DNA from: Dipteris shenzhenensis
Lineage: Eukaryota > Polypodiophyta > Polypodiopsida > Gleicheniales
Reading direction: 5' to 3' (one strand)
DNA length: 64,000 nt
NCBI GenBank assembly: GCA_047967505.1
Contig: CM106539.1
Part shown: piece by piece, positions 11,808 to 23,800 of the stretch
How positions within the stretch are numbered: position 1 is the first letter of the stretch
Layout of the letters: each line of letters starts with the position of its first letter
Made by a program: the position numbers and the translations under genes
Notes under the pieces: model-generated
Told to the model about the DNA's origin: nothing
What the model saw: only the letters and a program-made list of their open reading frames with translations
Database searches by the model: none

Positions 11808-14800
11808 CATACATACATACATACATACATCTATTTTGATTGTGTGTATTTAGATTTAATAATACCATCAATAAATGAAAAATACAATCGATTCAGTCAT
11901 AGAATAGCTTAACATTAACTAGAAATAATTTAGATATGGAGAATAAATACTTTAAGATTTAAAATGTATTATTACAACCAAACCCTAGTAGGGTTACAAA
12001 AAATGAGTAAATAAGTGTTGAATCCGTCAAGTAGTCCAGGCTCCAAGGTTAGGTTCCACTTACCTGTCACCATCCAAATAAACCTTATGTTTGATCAATA
12101 TAGCTTAATTTGGGTAGACAGGTAATGCATGTTTCCTTGGCTTGTTATTGCTTTACCTATGAACAAGAACATACCTCCAGATTCTAGCATATAAAGGTAT
12201 AATGATTTCACAAAGGAAAGCACTAATAAATAATGCATTAACTCAGTTTTAAATTGGTTCGGAATTTCCTTTGGGCAAGATCGGACGGCACGAGAAACAC
12301 CAGAGCCCGGGTCGCTTAGCAGACGGTGATCATACCTCAGGCGTTGGGAGGCTTGGGTATCATTGATTCGGAGATACAGAGCAAAGCCCTCTTGGGCAAG
12401 TTATTGTGCGCGGCTTCACCCTTGGTGTAGAGCCCTGGAAGCTCCTTTTATAGCAGCGAGGGCTTCTTAGGAACACCCCACGCACTTGGGAGCAGTGGAA
12501 GCACTCACACAGATGGATCTTCTCAGAGGCCCCCCTTACAGGAAAGGGTTCCCCCATGATGAGGAGCCTACATAGGGTTTGGCAGAGACTAGCAGGGGGC
12601 CTCATCCATGCTCAGCCCCGTTGTTGCAGAGAGGAGTTCGAGCGTCAGCCCCTCATTTGGCACTTGGAGGTCAGGGATCAGGATGGACGCATGCTCGAGC
12701 AGTAGACTCACATTGGATGGGCACAATAGGACAGTGGCCCAGCTTGATTCTTTTGGCAGATGGAGCAGATTACCCATGGAGGTAGAGGCGAGGCTTGGAG
12801 CCATAGCACATATGTGAGGGACAGGGCAGCGGATGAGGGGGATTGACTTAGCTATCCCTGATTCTTGGTGGGAGTGACTCCACATGTGGATGGACAGCAG
12901 ATGGTTGGGTCAGTTTTCTTGGACTGGGGTCCCCTAGAATGATGATCCAGTGAGGTAGCAAGCAACTTGGTTTCTTTCGTGTAGAGCCCAGAGGCCTACT
13001 TCAAACAATCACTGAGAGAGACTCAGAGATGGACGGGAGTCTAGATGGGATTCATTGGCAGATGATCAGAGTGGTGGGCGGATTGGGAAAAAGTGGCGCA
13101 TTGATCTCCCCAGCATCCCAGAGTAGGATGCCCCAAGATGGCGTCTCTGATTTTGGGAAAGTAGGCCCCTAGGGCAGGTCTAGTGGGATCAGGAGAGTGG
13201 TTTTGGCCTTCCAGGATTGGCCTCACCAAGCAGATAGACGAGGTGCCCTTTTTTTACTATACCACTCGAATTGGCAGGAGGCTTCAGATGGACTCTTCGA
13301 CATGGACCCCTTCGAGGGAGAGGCATTGGGTGGCCTAACGGGTGCCCTAGGAGGTCCGTTCCAAGTTTTGGACACACCTATGGTCCAGTTTGCGGCCAAG
13401 AAAGATCTCCTACTTCTTCTTCCTGGCTGCCCAGAGAGGCTTGCTCATAGGCTCGTGGTTGGAGACGATCCCTCACCGCCTTTGAAGCTGTCGTAGCGCA
13501 GTGAGGATCTGGATGGGAGCCCTCAGGAGTATGACCCGCATGCAGATTCTTCAAAGGGACTACACCTAGGGGATGGTGGCCTAGTTGACTGAGAGAGGTC
13601 ATGCATTCTAGATTGATGAGGTCTCTCTAGTTTACCGGATACAGGGCCAGAGCATTCAGAGGATACAGCTCCATGAGGCGGTCCCTCCTGATAGCCCGGA
13701 TCCTCATCCCCTCCGAAGGATAGCATGTGGGAGGTAGTAGCTAATATCATGTGTGGAACATTTGGGTTGCTCGCTGTAGTCTGGTGATGGGTGAGCATCC
13801 GGTTCCACCCTCGGCTACCTTGGTTGCCATCTGGCGGGATATCATTTACACCCTGGACTCCACTTGGGAGCGTGGGACCCCGGGCTCTACGGCGATTGTC
13901 GCGAGGCGTGCACGTTTCTGCAAGGCTTGGCCTGCAGGAGTTTTCTACATATTCACTCCGCGAGGGTTTCGTTGATTGTATAGTCCCCCTACCTGGTTGT
14001 TAGCCCCTGTACCAGAGATTCCCTAGGCAATGAGTTGGGTTTCTCTGGAACAAGCTGGTTTTCTTCTTTCAGCCTTTATCGGTTTTTTCCATACTCAGTA
14101 CCTTCGGGGCTGCTGTTTTGTATGAAGTTTTTCAAGCAGTAATAGAAGGTTCCTTTCTTTGCCAAAAAAAAAAAGGGCATGTAGCTCTTCAACAACAAGT
14201 CTCTAGCCTCAAGAAGGAGATGGGTGAACAAATGGACCAACTGGCTCACTCTTTGGCAACTCAATAGCAAGAGGGACTGGCAAGCATTGAAGTGGCACTC
14301 CAATGTCATGTCCTCTTGGCAGCAAGTACCAAATGGAGCAGACAATGGTGGAGTTCACAGTCTCAACAAAGGTAGTGGCTCTATTCTACATGGAGGAACC
14401 AATTCTTCATTACAAGGAGGGTCCTCTCATCTTGAGGTTCCCACATAACTTCTCAAGGCACTAGCTTGGCCAAGTGCTTCAAGGTTGATACAACCTTGGA
14501 CCTTATTGCATTTGATGGTTCCTTGAGAAGTTGGATCAATGGGAGAAGAAGCTCTCTCTCTCTACTTCAACTCTCAACCTTTTTCTCAAACAGACACGTT
14601 GTACGTTGCTTCCATTAAGCTCACCAAGGGAGCCACCCAATGGTGGGATCATGTTCAAAGAGAGATTCAAAGAGGTATTCATCCTCCTATCAACGCATGG
14701 GATGCAATGGTTGAAGCTATGAAGAAGAAGTTTGTACGATTGGATATATTCTAGTCTTACAAAGGTATATACAAAGAGAAGTTTGTACCTTTGGGGTACA

Positions 14801-17800
14801 AAGAGAAGTTGCTCCACCAATGACAAATTTTCAGATAAAAGGTGGGTAGCTCAGTGTTATGCTCTAGCTGAGATAGCATGACCTCGGAAAGATCGGTGGG
14901 CATTTTCTCTTAGATGACCGACTTTTGTAATATTTTATGTGCGTAAATAAAATGGTCAAGGGAAGTAACTGCCAAGGTCCTAGGTGAGGGTGTATTGGCA
15001 TCGACTAGGTGGTTCTGAGTGCTAAGGCCTAGGTGCACCTAAATGTGTAATAATGCCAAGGGGAAAATGTTTTAATTGTGCCCCAAGAGAGGGGTAAATG
15101 GTGTACCAAGCTAAAGGTCTAAAATGATGACATGTGGCAGAGGGAACCATCTAGGGAGTTGTGGGCTTGTGGATATGCATGAGGAAAGAAAATTACGTAT
15201 ATTTTGTGTACCTGCAATCCACAAGGAGGCTGGGAGGATATTCGAGATGCCAACGCCTGTGATTTTGGATTAGCTAGTGAATCAACGAGAAGAACGAAGG
15301 ATTAGAAAGTGTCTGTGTCATTTGGTATCAGAGCGGGTGAGCGTTCAGGCTGGACGAGGAGTGCGTATGAAGGGAGCGCAGACGCGGGATATGTGACGAT
15401 GACACAGCCAAGCTCTAGGCTTATCAGCTGTCGCAGGAGCAGAGGGTTCTCGTAAGGCAGGTGACGGAGGATTACTTCGTGGAGAGAGGCTAGCGACGGG
15501 CTCTGACGGACTCTTGGCGACGACTGGATAGAAAGGGAGCGTTTCATTTGCTATCGCCTCATCCTATCGCGCTCTTTCAATTTGTCACCTTTGCCCTCTG
15601 CTGCATCAGTTTTCTCTGGACGCATCCCGTTGTTAGGCTTGTCAGATTTCCTTGGAAGAGATCAGGTTGTTAGGCCTTTCAGAGGTGTTGGCAGTGTCAA
15701 GCGTATCAGTGGCCTCATCGACGAAGTAATAGAGCCTATCATTTCGTTGTGATTGATTGCGATACGAATGAAGGAACAGATAGTAGAATTAGCCCGTGAA
15801 TTGAGGATGCCCGTGAATTGACGAGAGAACCAGACAGCCAACAAAAGTCAGGCTTGACGAAAGGAACTGAAAGCGAAATAGGAGCGTGTCATTTGGTATT
15901 CACCCTGATAGTGATACCGGCACGAGTGGCTGATCAATCCGGAACAGAGAGCGGGGGCTTCGGGATATCTACGTTATGTGGAGCTTCCAGGGAGCATCAT
16001 TTATTTCTTCTGTATAAATTTTAATTTTCAAATTGTAGTCGATTTATTCCTGTACAGAAAAGGGGAATCTGAAGTGAAAAAAAAAAAACTATTTTCCCTT
16101 TTGAAAGAATGGAGACAGAGGGACAAGATTCCAGGATAAATCCTAGTGAATCTAGAGCGCGGTCTACGCAAGAAATGTCCCATCACACAAGACCTACTCT
16201 GGTGGGTAGAATTTCTGTACTAGAAGATGCTTTACAACAGATCATGAACCAGCAGCTTCAAGTGAACGCTAGTCAAAATGAAATTAGAGAAATGGTGCAA
16301 GCCTTGTCAGCTAGACCATCTAGGAATGATAAGGGCAAAGCTCCAGCAGAGCCAGAGCCCAGTATACACTCATCAGAACGTGCGAAGGTCAAGGTATCTA
16401 ATATTGCCAACTATAGACCGGAGAAGTATGCTGGTCGGATGACCGAGCGCAGTTCTGATGTGATCGAGGTTTGGTTACACAAGTGGGAAGAAGCCTTCGC
16501 CATTTGTGAAATCAGATATGATCTAAAGAAAATCCGCGAGACCACTCACCTGTTTATTGAGGCAGCGGATAGATGATGGATAAAGCAACAGAAGGATCAA
16601 GTTGCCCCTACCACCTGGGAAGGGTTTAAGGCTGAATTTAAGAAACACTTTCTTCCACCTGACGAAGAGTCCCGAGCTTGGGATGCTTATAGAAACCTTC
16701 GCCAGAGGAATTTGTCGGTGGCAGAGTACACTGACAAGTTCAGAGAATGTGTTATGAAGATAACAGACCCTCTCCCTATGTCGGTTCAGTTGAAAGACTA
16801 TATTTATGGACTGAACGACAAGATTAAAATGGAAGTTCATGCTAAATATGTGACTACATTAGATGAATCTATTGGAGTAGCCTTGAACTATGAGGATGCC
16901 AGAGGCAGACCTAGTGGGTTTGTGCAGGCAGGGACTCAGCATGAGTACCCGAGAAAAGGGGGATTTCAGAGAAAATGGACTTCAAAGACAAGTGTCTCGC
17001 AGCCAAGTGGCCAAACCAAGCAGGTGAAGCCGGTTGAGGGACAAGCAAAGACAAGTATCACCGTTGGGGTGAAAAGAAAAGTAACTCCAATGGCAGCCCG
17101 GGCTTGGTCAAAGTCCTCGTTGACCCCTGAGCAAAAAGAAAAAGCTAGAAAAGAAGGATCGTGCTTCGGCTGCCTTTAGCGACATCAATGGAAAGATTGT
17201 CCACTAAACAAAGACCGTCGCACGGCCAATATGATAATATCTGAATGCGACGCAGAAATGCAGGAGAGTCCCAATGCGGAACATATGCAGATGCAATTGG
17301 CGGGACCTTCTCAGAGGTTAGTACCTGTGTTGTTAAGTGTGTCTGTTACTAAGTTAGTAAGCGGTGCACCTGATAACATCTAACATCCTTTCAAAGCCCA
17401 CAGCAACGGGGTATATGTTTTTCGATGAGCCCAAGTTGATTAAAATGAAAGGGCAAGTAGCCAATCATGATGTGATTGTGTTGTTTGACTCAGCGTCAAC
17501 GCACAATGTAATTAACTCGAAACTTATTAAGAGGCTCAAGTTGAAAACTAGTCCGTCTGACTATGCTTATACGGTCAGGATGGCGGACGGAAGTTCAACT
17601 AAAGTATGGGACCAAAGGGTTACCCAGTTGGAACTTTGAATTCAGGACTATGTTGAGAAGCTGACCAGGCTTGCTCACGCAGATATAGCCCTAGGTATGG
17701 CTTGGCATTTTTGGAAAAATCCAGCCATTGATTGGAAAAAGCATATTTACCAGTTCAAGATGAACGGGGTAGAATATGTTTTGCGAGGTGAAAAGGATTT

Positions 17801-20800
17801 ACCTCGAGGATCATTGATTTCAGCCATGGAAATTCAGAAGACTCCGAAAGAGTTTCTGTGTCTGTGTATAACATTGGTAGAGTTGATTGATGATGCGTCG
17901 ACTAGCACTGAGGCTACCCAAGATGGAAAAATGGCCGAGTTGGCTAAAGAGATATCGGAGAAGTTCTCTGATTGTTTTAGGGATGAGTTACCTTATGGGT
18001 TACCTCCAGAGCGGAATGTTCAACATAAAATTGAGCTTATCCCGGGGGCAGAACTTGTAAATAGACCTCCCTATAGATTAAGTTTTACCGAAGAAGCTGA
18101 GGTGCGAAGACAACTGGAAGAATACCTCAAGCTGGGGCAGATTCAACCCAGTTTTTCACCTTTTGCTTCCCCAGTGATATTAAAGAGGAAGAAAGATGAT
18201 ACTTTTCACCTCTGTATAGATTACAGAGCATTAAATAATATCACTGTTAAGCACAGATATCCAATGGCTCGGATCGATGATTTGCTAGATGCATTACATG
18301 GGGCCGTAATTTTCAGTAAGATAGATCTTAAGTGTGGCTACCATCAGATCCGTATTAGAGCCGAGGATGTGCATAAAACTTCTTTTAGAAGCAGGTTTGG
18401 TCATTATGAGTTTTTGGTAATGCCCTTTGGACTTACCAATGCTCTAGCTACATTCGTCATGCTTATGAACGATTTACTACGTCCGTATATCGGAAAGTTT
18501 GTAGTACATTATATTGACGATATTCTAGTATTCAGTAAAAGTATTACTGAGCATCATGAATACTTAAGAATAGTGTTCAGTACTTTGAGGAAAGCCAGTC
18601 TTTATGTACATATAAGAAGAAAACTATACTGTGTATGGTTAGACTTGAATATTTAGGATTCATAATTACTCCAGAGGGGGTAGAAATGGATCCAAAGAAA
18701 GTGGCTGCGATACTGACTTGGCCAATCCCTCAGAGTTTGACCGCCTTGCGATCATTCTTGGGATTTGTCCAATTTTATCGAAGGCATATCAAAGGATATT
18801 CCAAAATAGTATCGCCATGTTTCATGTTTCTCGTTTAAAGAAATTTTTGCATACTGGTGACTCACTAATCGAAGGTGTGGTTTTGTTTCAAGAGATAGAG
18901 GATAATGCAAGACGCAAACCAACAAGAATCCTGGACCGAGGAACAATGCAAGTGCGCAATCGGAAGATACCCACGGTGTTGGTTGCATGGCATGGTCTTC
19001 CTCTATCCGAAGCTACCTGGGAATCCGTATACCAGTTACGGAGAGTGTTCCCAGATTTCATCATCGAGGACGTTGATGCTTGAAGAGGGAAGGAATGTTA
19101 TGCTCTAACCGAGATAGCATGACCTCGGAAAGATCGGTGGGCATTTTCTCTTAGATGACCGACTTTTGTAATATTTTATGTGCGTAAATAAAATGGTCAA
19201 GGGAAGTAACTGCCAAGGTCCTAGGTGAGGGTGTATTGGCATCGATTAGGTGGTTCTGAGTGCTAAGGCCTAGGTGCACCTAAATGTGTAATAATGCCAA
19301 GGGGCAAATGTTTTAATTGTGCCCCAAGAGAGGGGTAAATGGTGTACCTAGCTAAAGGTCTAAAATGATGACATGTGGCAGAGGGAACCATCTAGGGAGT
19401 TGTGGGCTTGTGGATATGCATGAGGAAAGAAAATTACGTATCTTTTGTGTACCTACAATCCACAAGGAGGTTGGGAGGATATTCGAGATTCCAGCGCCTG
19501 TGATTTTGGATTAGCTAGTGAATCGACAAGAAGAACGAAGGATTAGAAAGTGTCTGTGTCACTCAGCTCAATAATATAATAAGATCTTTCACTAGTTTCT
19601 TTTGAAGAACAAGGGTGGAAGAGTCGGAGGGGAGCTCACCATCAAGTATGTGGGGGGTCTCCTTTCTCACATTCAGCAAGAAATGGATTTATTCACTCCA
19701 AAGGCTTAGTTGTAGCTTATTTGATGGAAGAAAGGGCAGAGAGGAAGTTGGGCTCTAAATCTGACCATTCTTTGGAATGTTTTTCTTTCCATCATGTCCT
19801 CCTGTGTTTGTTTTATTTTGTGCGCTTCTCTCATTTTCGTGTGCTTATAAGATATGCCTACATGAATAGATGAGATGGCATGAAAAGCTCCCTTCTCAAA
19901 TGAGGGAGAGGACTTTGAGACAATCAAGCTATCATATCTTTCAAATGATATGTCCAAGGGATCTTGAAAGGAAGGTTCAAGAAGCACGACACTGCTCATA
20001 GAGAGAGAGGATATCACATATGAGTTGGATCACGATATGAACATTTCGATGATTGAATGGAACAAGGCAGTAGGGCTAGGCATGTAATCCTAGATGGAAG
20101 TCTCAAGATGACGAACACTTGGAGGCCCATGCCAGCTATGCTCTATTTAAATGAACATCTATGTTAAGCTAAATAAGGGAAGACACATATGAAGTCTACA
20201 AGTAGGATTGATGCACTTGCTACCCAAGGAGTATGCAAAAGCAAAGAGGAAACAAATTTTGCAGTGGCTGCAAAAGAAGCCAGGACACTTGGAGAAACAA
20301 TGCAAGGCAAAGCATCATTTTCATGCACATGTGACAACTAAAGGAAGCATTCCAGCTCAAGACCAAGTCAATCCTCAGCTCCAATTGATGACTCGATCTT
20401 TTAATGGCCATAAATCTTCTCCTCCTTTTGGTTTTAATTCAAGGAAGGAATTGTCCATCACCAGAGGAATCTCATCTACTTTGGTGAAGCCTTTGGCACT
20501 CCAACATAGGTTCATCCTCATTCAAACTCTCTTGGATGGATGGCAAATGGTAGACTTTGGGACTTCCAACACAAGCATATCCTCATCCATACGCACTTGG
20601 GATGGATGGCAAAGGGTACAACAATGGAGATGAACAAGCAATGGTTTTGCTATCTCACCTTTTCAAGATAAAGCTTTGTTTGATATGTTTGAAATGGATT
20701 GTGGGGATTTGCTTCTAGGCAAGCTCTATCAATATGAAAGATCAGCCATCTTATGTCACAAAACCTATACTTCTCCCAAGAAATAAAGGGAAATCTTTTA

Positions 20801-23800
20801 TATTGACTCTGGTCTTGACTCTGGTCAAAGAAAGTTGAGTTTGGTTAACTAGTTCAAGTTTCATTTTCCTTTGTGTTGCATTGGTTAATGAACACTGCGG
20901 GGATGCCCACAAGGGACTAGGATTAGCCCAAGAACTAGAATGCATGCATTTGGCTAACCTCTAATGGGTTGAAGTGTAGGTTATTGTTTGTAAAATGTGT
21001 AGAACTTTGGAGAGTGCTTAATTCCCCCCCTTTTAAGGGGAAAAGAACAAGAAAAGTGGCGCCGCACTTGAATGGAGGGCCCACTCAAGCCAAAAGCAAA
21101 TGAGGTGCCCACTTCTAGGAGAAAGCAACTACTTTTGGAGAAAGCCCTAAAGCCCACTTTTGGGAAAGCTAAGAAAGGTCTAGCTTTTAGAAAACAAGGG
21201 GGGGAAGCTTTTAGAAAGCATGCACTTTCTAGCTAACCACCCCAATCTATAAATTGAGAGCCCCTGTTTGGGACCAAAGTTGTTGAGTTTTGTACTCAGC
21301 TCTTTCTCCCTTATGAGTCACCCTGTACAAACAGATTTCTATTGCAATAAAATCTTGGAGGGGGGGGGGCAGCCCTCATTTCTAGCCCCTAGTGTTTTCT
21401 CTCTCCCACACTCTCTCTACAAAAAATTGTATTCCAGCCCAATCATTGAGATCCCTCCCTTCTATTTGGGATTTCCAGCCACCAGACAAAGTGCTTCATC
21501 AAGGGCTGCTAATTGAATCTTGATGCTGCAATCCTCTCGTGGCCATTGTGATTTAACTAGAAGGCTGTGATTTGATTGTAGAAGCTGGGCTTGAGGTTTG
21601 GTTAAGGGTTCAGTTGTATCAGAGCTCAGGCTTGCCACTTTCTTTCTTTTTTTTTCAAGAAAACTACTTCATTAAGTATGAATAAAAACCGCGGGAGCAA
21701 GCTCAAATGTGGGAGTACATCGTGCTATGCATGAGGAAAAAAAACAGCTCAAAAGGAGCTAATAAAAAATGAAGGCGGAGGCTGAAAATGCCACCTCAAC
21801 CCTGAGGGAGACTCAGAGAAGAAAGGAGATCATCTCCAAGCTCTAAAATAAGTAACTCTCCTGGCAGTGGCTGCTCTGGAGGATCCATGCATGGAGTGTG
21901 TATTGTGTCAGTCCAAATACAAGCCATAGCCTGGGAAGGGTGAACCTGGATACCCTCCATCGCCTCTGTACACGTGGCTCTCCAAATATGCCAAGCTGCA
22001 ATGCTAGCCAGAATCTCCCAAGGCGTGTCTACTGAGGCATGAGCAGCTCTGAAAGGAGTGAAGGGAACATCCTGGAGGGAACAAAACTCCACTGAGTGTC
22101 GCCGTACAATGAGAGATGGATCTGGATCATGTCCCTCGAAACACCTGAGGGCCAGTAAGAGAGAACCAAGCTATTGAACCCCAGGTCATATAGAAAGGTG
22201 CTGTATGAAAGATACTGAAAATCCTAGCCAAAGGCAATGCTGTACTGACTCAACTGCAATGTGGCAAACAGGACAAGTAGGGTCAGCCCCGAACCTGGAT
22301 CTCCATAGGTTCACTGCAATCCTCCATAAATAGAAAGCCAAAAGAAAAGAGTGATCTTTCTATTCTTGAGGGATTTGCTTGCCACTTTCTTTGGTGGCAA
22401 CGATCCAAAGAACTACCAAATTGAAGAGGGACATCAGCAAGTTATAGAAGACAGTAGAGCTCCCACCTCAAAGAGAGTTTTCCAATGCCAAGATCCAGAC
22501 AAGGAGTCTCCTAATATTCAATTCAGGAGCTGCTGCTCCTCCTCGTGAGCTACTGCCCCCCCCTCTCCCTCTCTCAGCCAGCCCCCTCTCCCTCTCCCTC
22601 TCCCTCGCTGCCCCCCCCTCTCCCCCCCTCGCTGCTCCTCCTCTCCCTCCCCTCTCACCAGCCCCCTCTCCCTCCTCCCTCACCCTCCCTCTCCCCTTCC
22701 TCCTCCCCGCCCTCCCTCTCCCCCCCCCGCTACCCCCTACCTCTCCCTCCCCGCCCAACCTCTCCCCCACCCGTCAGCCCCCCCGCCCCCCCTCTCCTCC
22801 CCCGTCCCCTCCCCCATCATCCCTCTCCCTCGCCAGCCCCCCCCCCGCTGCCCCCCTCCCCACTGCCCCTTTCTCCTCTCCCCTCCCCCGCTGTCCCCCT
22901 CCCCGCTGCCCCCTTCTCCTCCGCCCTCCCTCTCCCCCGCCAGCCCCCCCGCCCCCTTCTCCTCCCCCGCCCCCCTCCCTCGCCCTCCCTCTCCCCCCCC
23001 GCTGCTCTCCCCCTCCCCGCTGCCCCCTTCTCCTCCGCCCTCCCTCTCCCCCGCCAGCCCCCCCGCCCCCCTCCCTCCCCCGTGCTCTGCCCCCCCCCCC
23101 CCCCCCCCTCTGCTCTCCCCCCCAAGGTGACCCCCCCGGAAATTTTTTTTTAAAGAGTTTATTTAATTTTTTTTTTAAAAAAAACCTCCTCCCTTTCCCT
23201 CCCCGCCCCCTTCCTTCCTAACTCAGCTCCCCACGCCTCCCCCTCAGCCTACCTGTGTCTCCCCTCTCTCCTCCCCTCTCTTTCTCCTTCTTCCTGCCCC
23301 TCTCTTTCCCTTCCCTTCCCCTCTCTCCTACCCCCTCTTTCTCCTTCTTCCTGCACCCGCGTTCAGGGCGTCCTGGGCAGTAGTTTCACGGACGTGGCTT
23401 TTTCAGTGTTGGAATCGGCCTTTTCACATCGATTGGCGAATGGATCCCCATTCAACCAATCTCCATCCACCTCCACCGGCCGCGAGAACCGTCATTTTTT
23501 CAGAAGACGAGCTGCAGCAGCTCAAGAAAGATGTGGAATTAGAGAGCTCCACATTACTTTTTGCCCGCATCTTTGGGTTACACCCTTCCAGATCACAGGC
23601 TAGAGACTGGATGCTGGCGGCGTTACTAGGAGACCTCGCCCCTCACCTCAAGGATATTCGACTTTTGGGACATGGATTCTTCCAAGTGGTTTTCGACTCC
23701 CACGAGTCCACAGCCCTTGTTCTCAAAGCTAATCCCCTGGCTTTGGGATCGAGGAGGATCGTTCTTTTGCCCTACACCTTGGGCTTCGATCCGGTCGAGG

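Larger units (their letters stand above)
14855..19561 (+). mobile_element. Ty3/Gypsy chromodomain LTR retrotransposon, internally deleted (4.7 kb)
   Basis: Two 466-bp LTRs (14855-15320, 19096-19561) start TGTTATGCTC and end GTCTGTGTCA. The 5-bp duplication CTCAG sits on both sides (14850-14854, 19562-19566). About a dozen differences between LTRs (roughly 2.6%) imply a moderately recent insertion. The tRNA-Met primer site is at 15323-15334. Inside are gag, protease, reverse transcriptase and a chromodomain tail. RNase H and the integrase core are missing, so it cannot be autonomous. Confidence 0.9.

Noticed and set aside
22468-23153. 202-codon Pro-rich + frame and 100-codon Gly/Arg - frames
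   Set aside because: Same artefact over the full LINE's leader.
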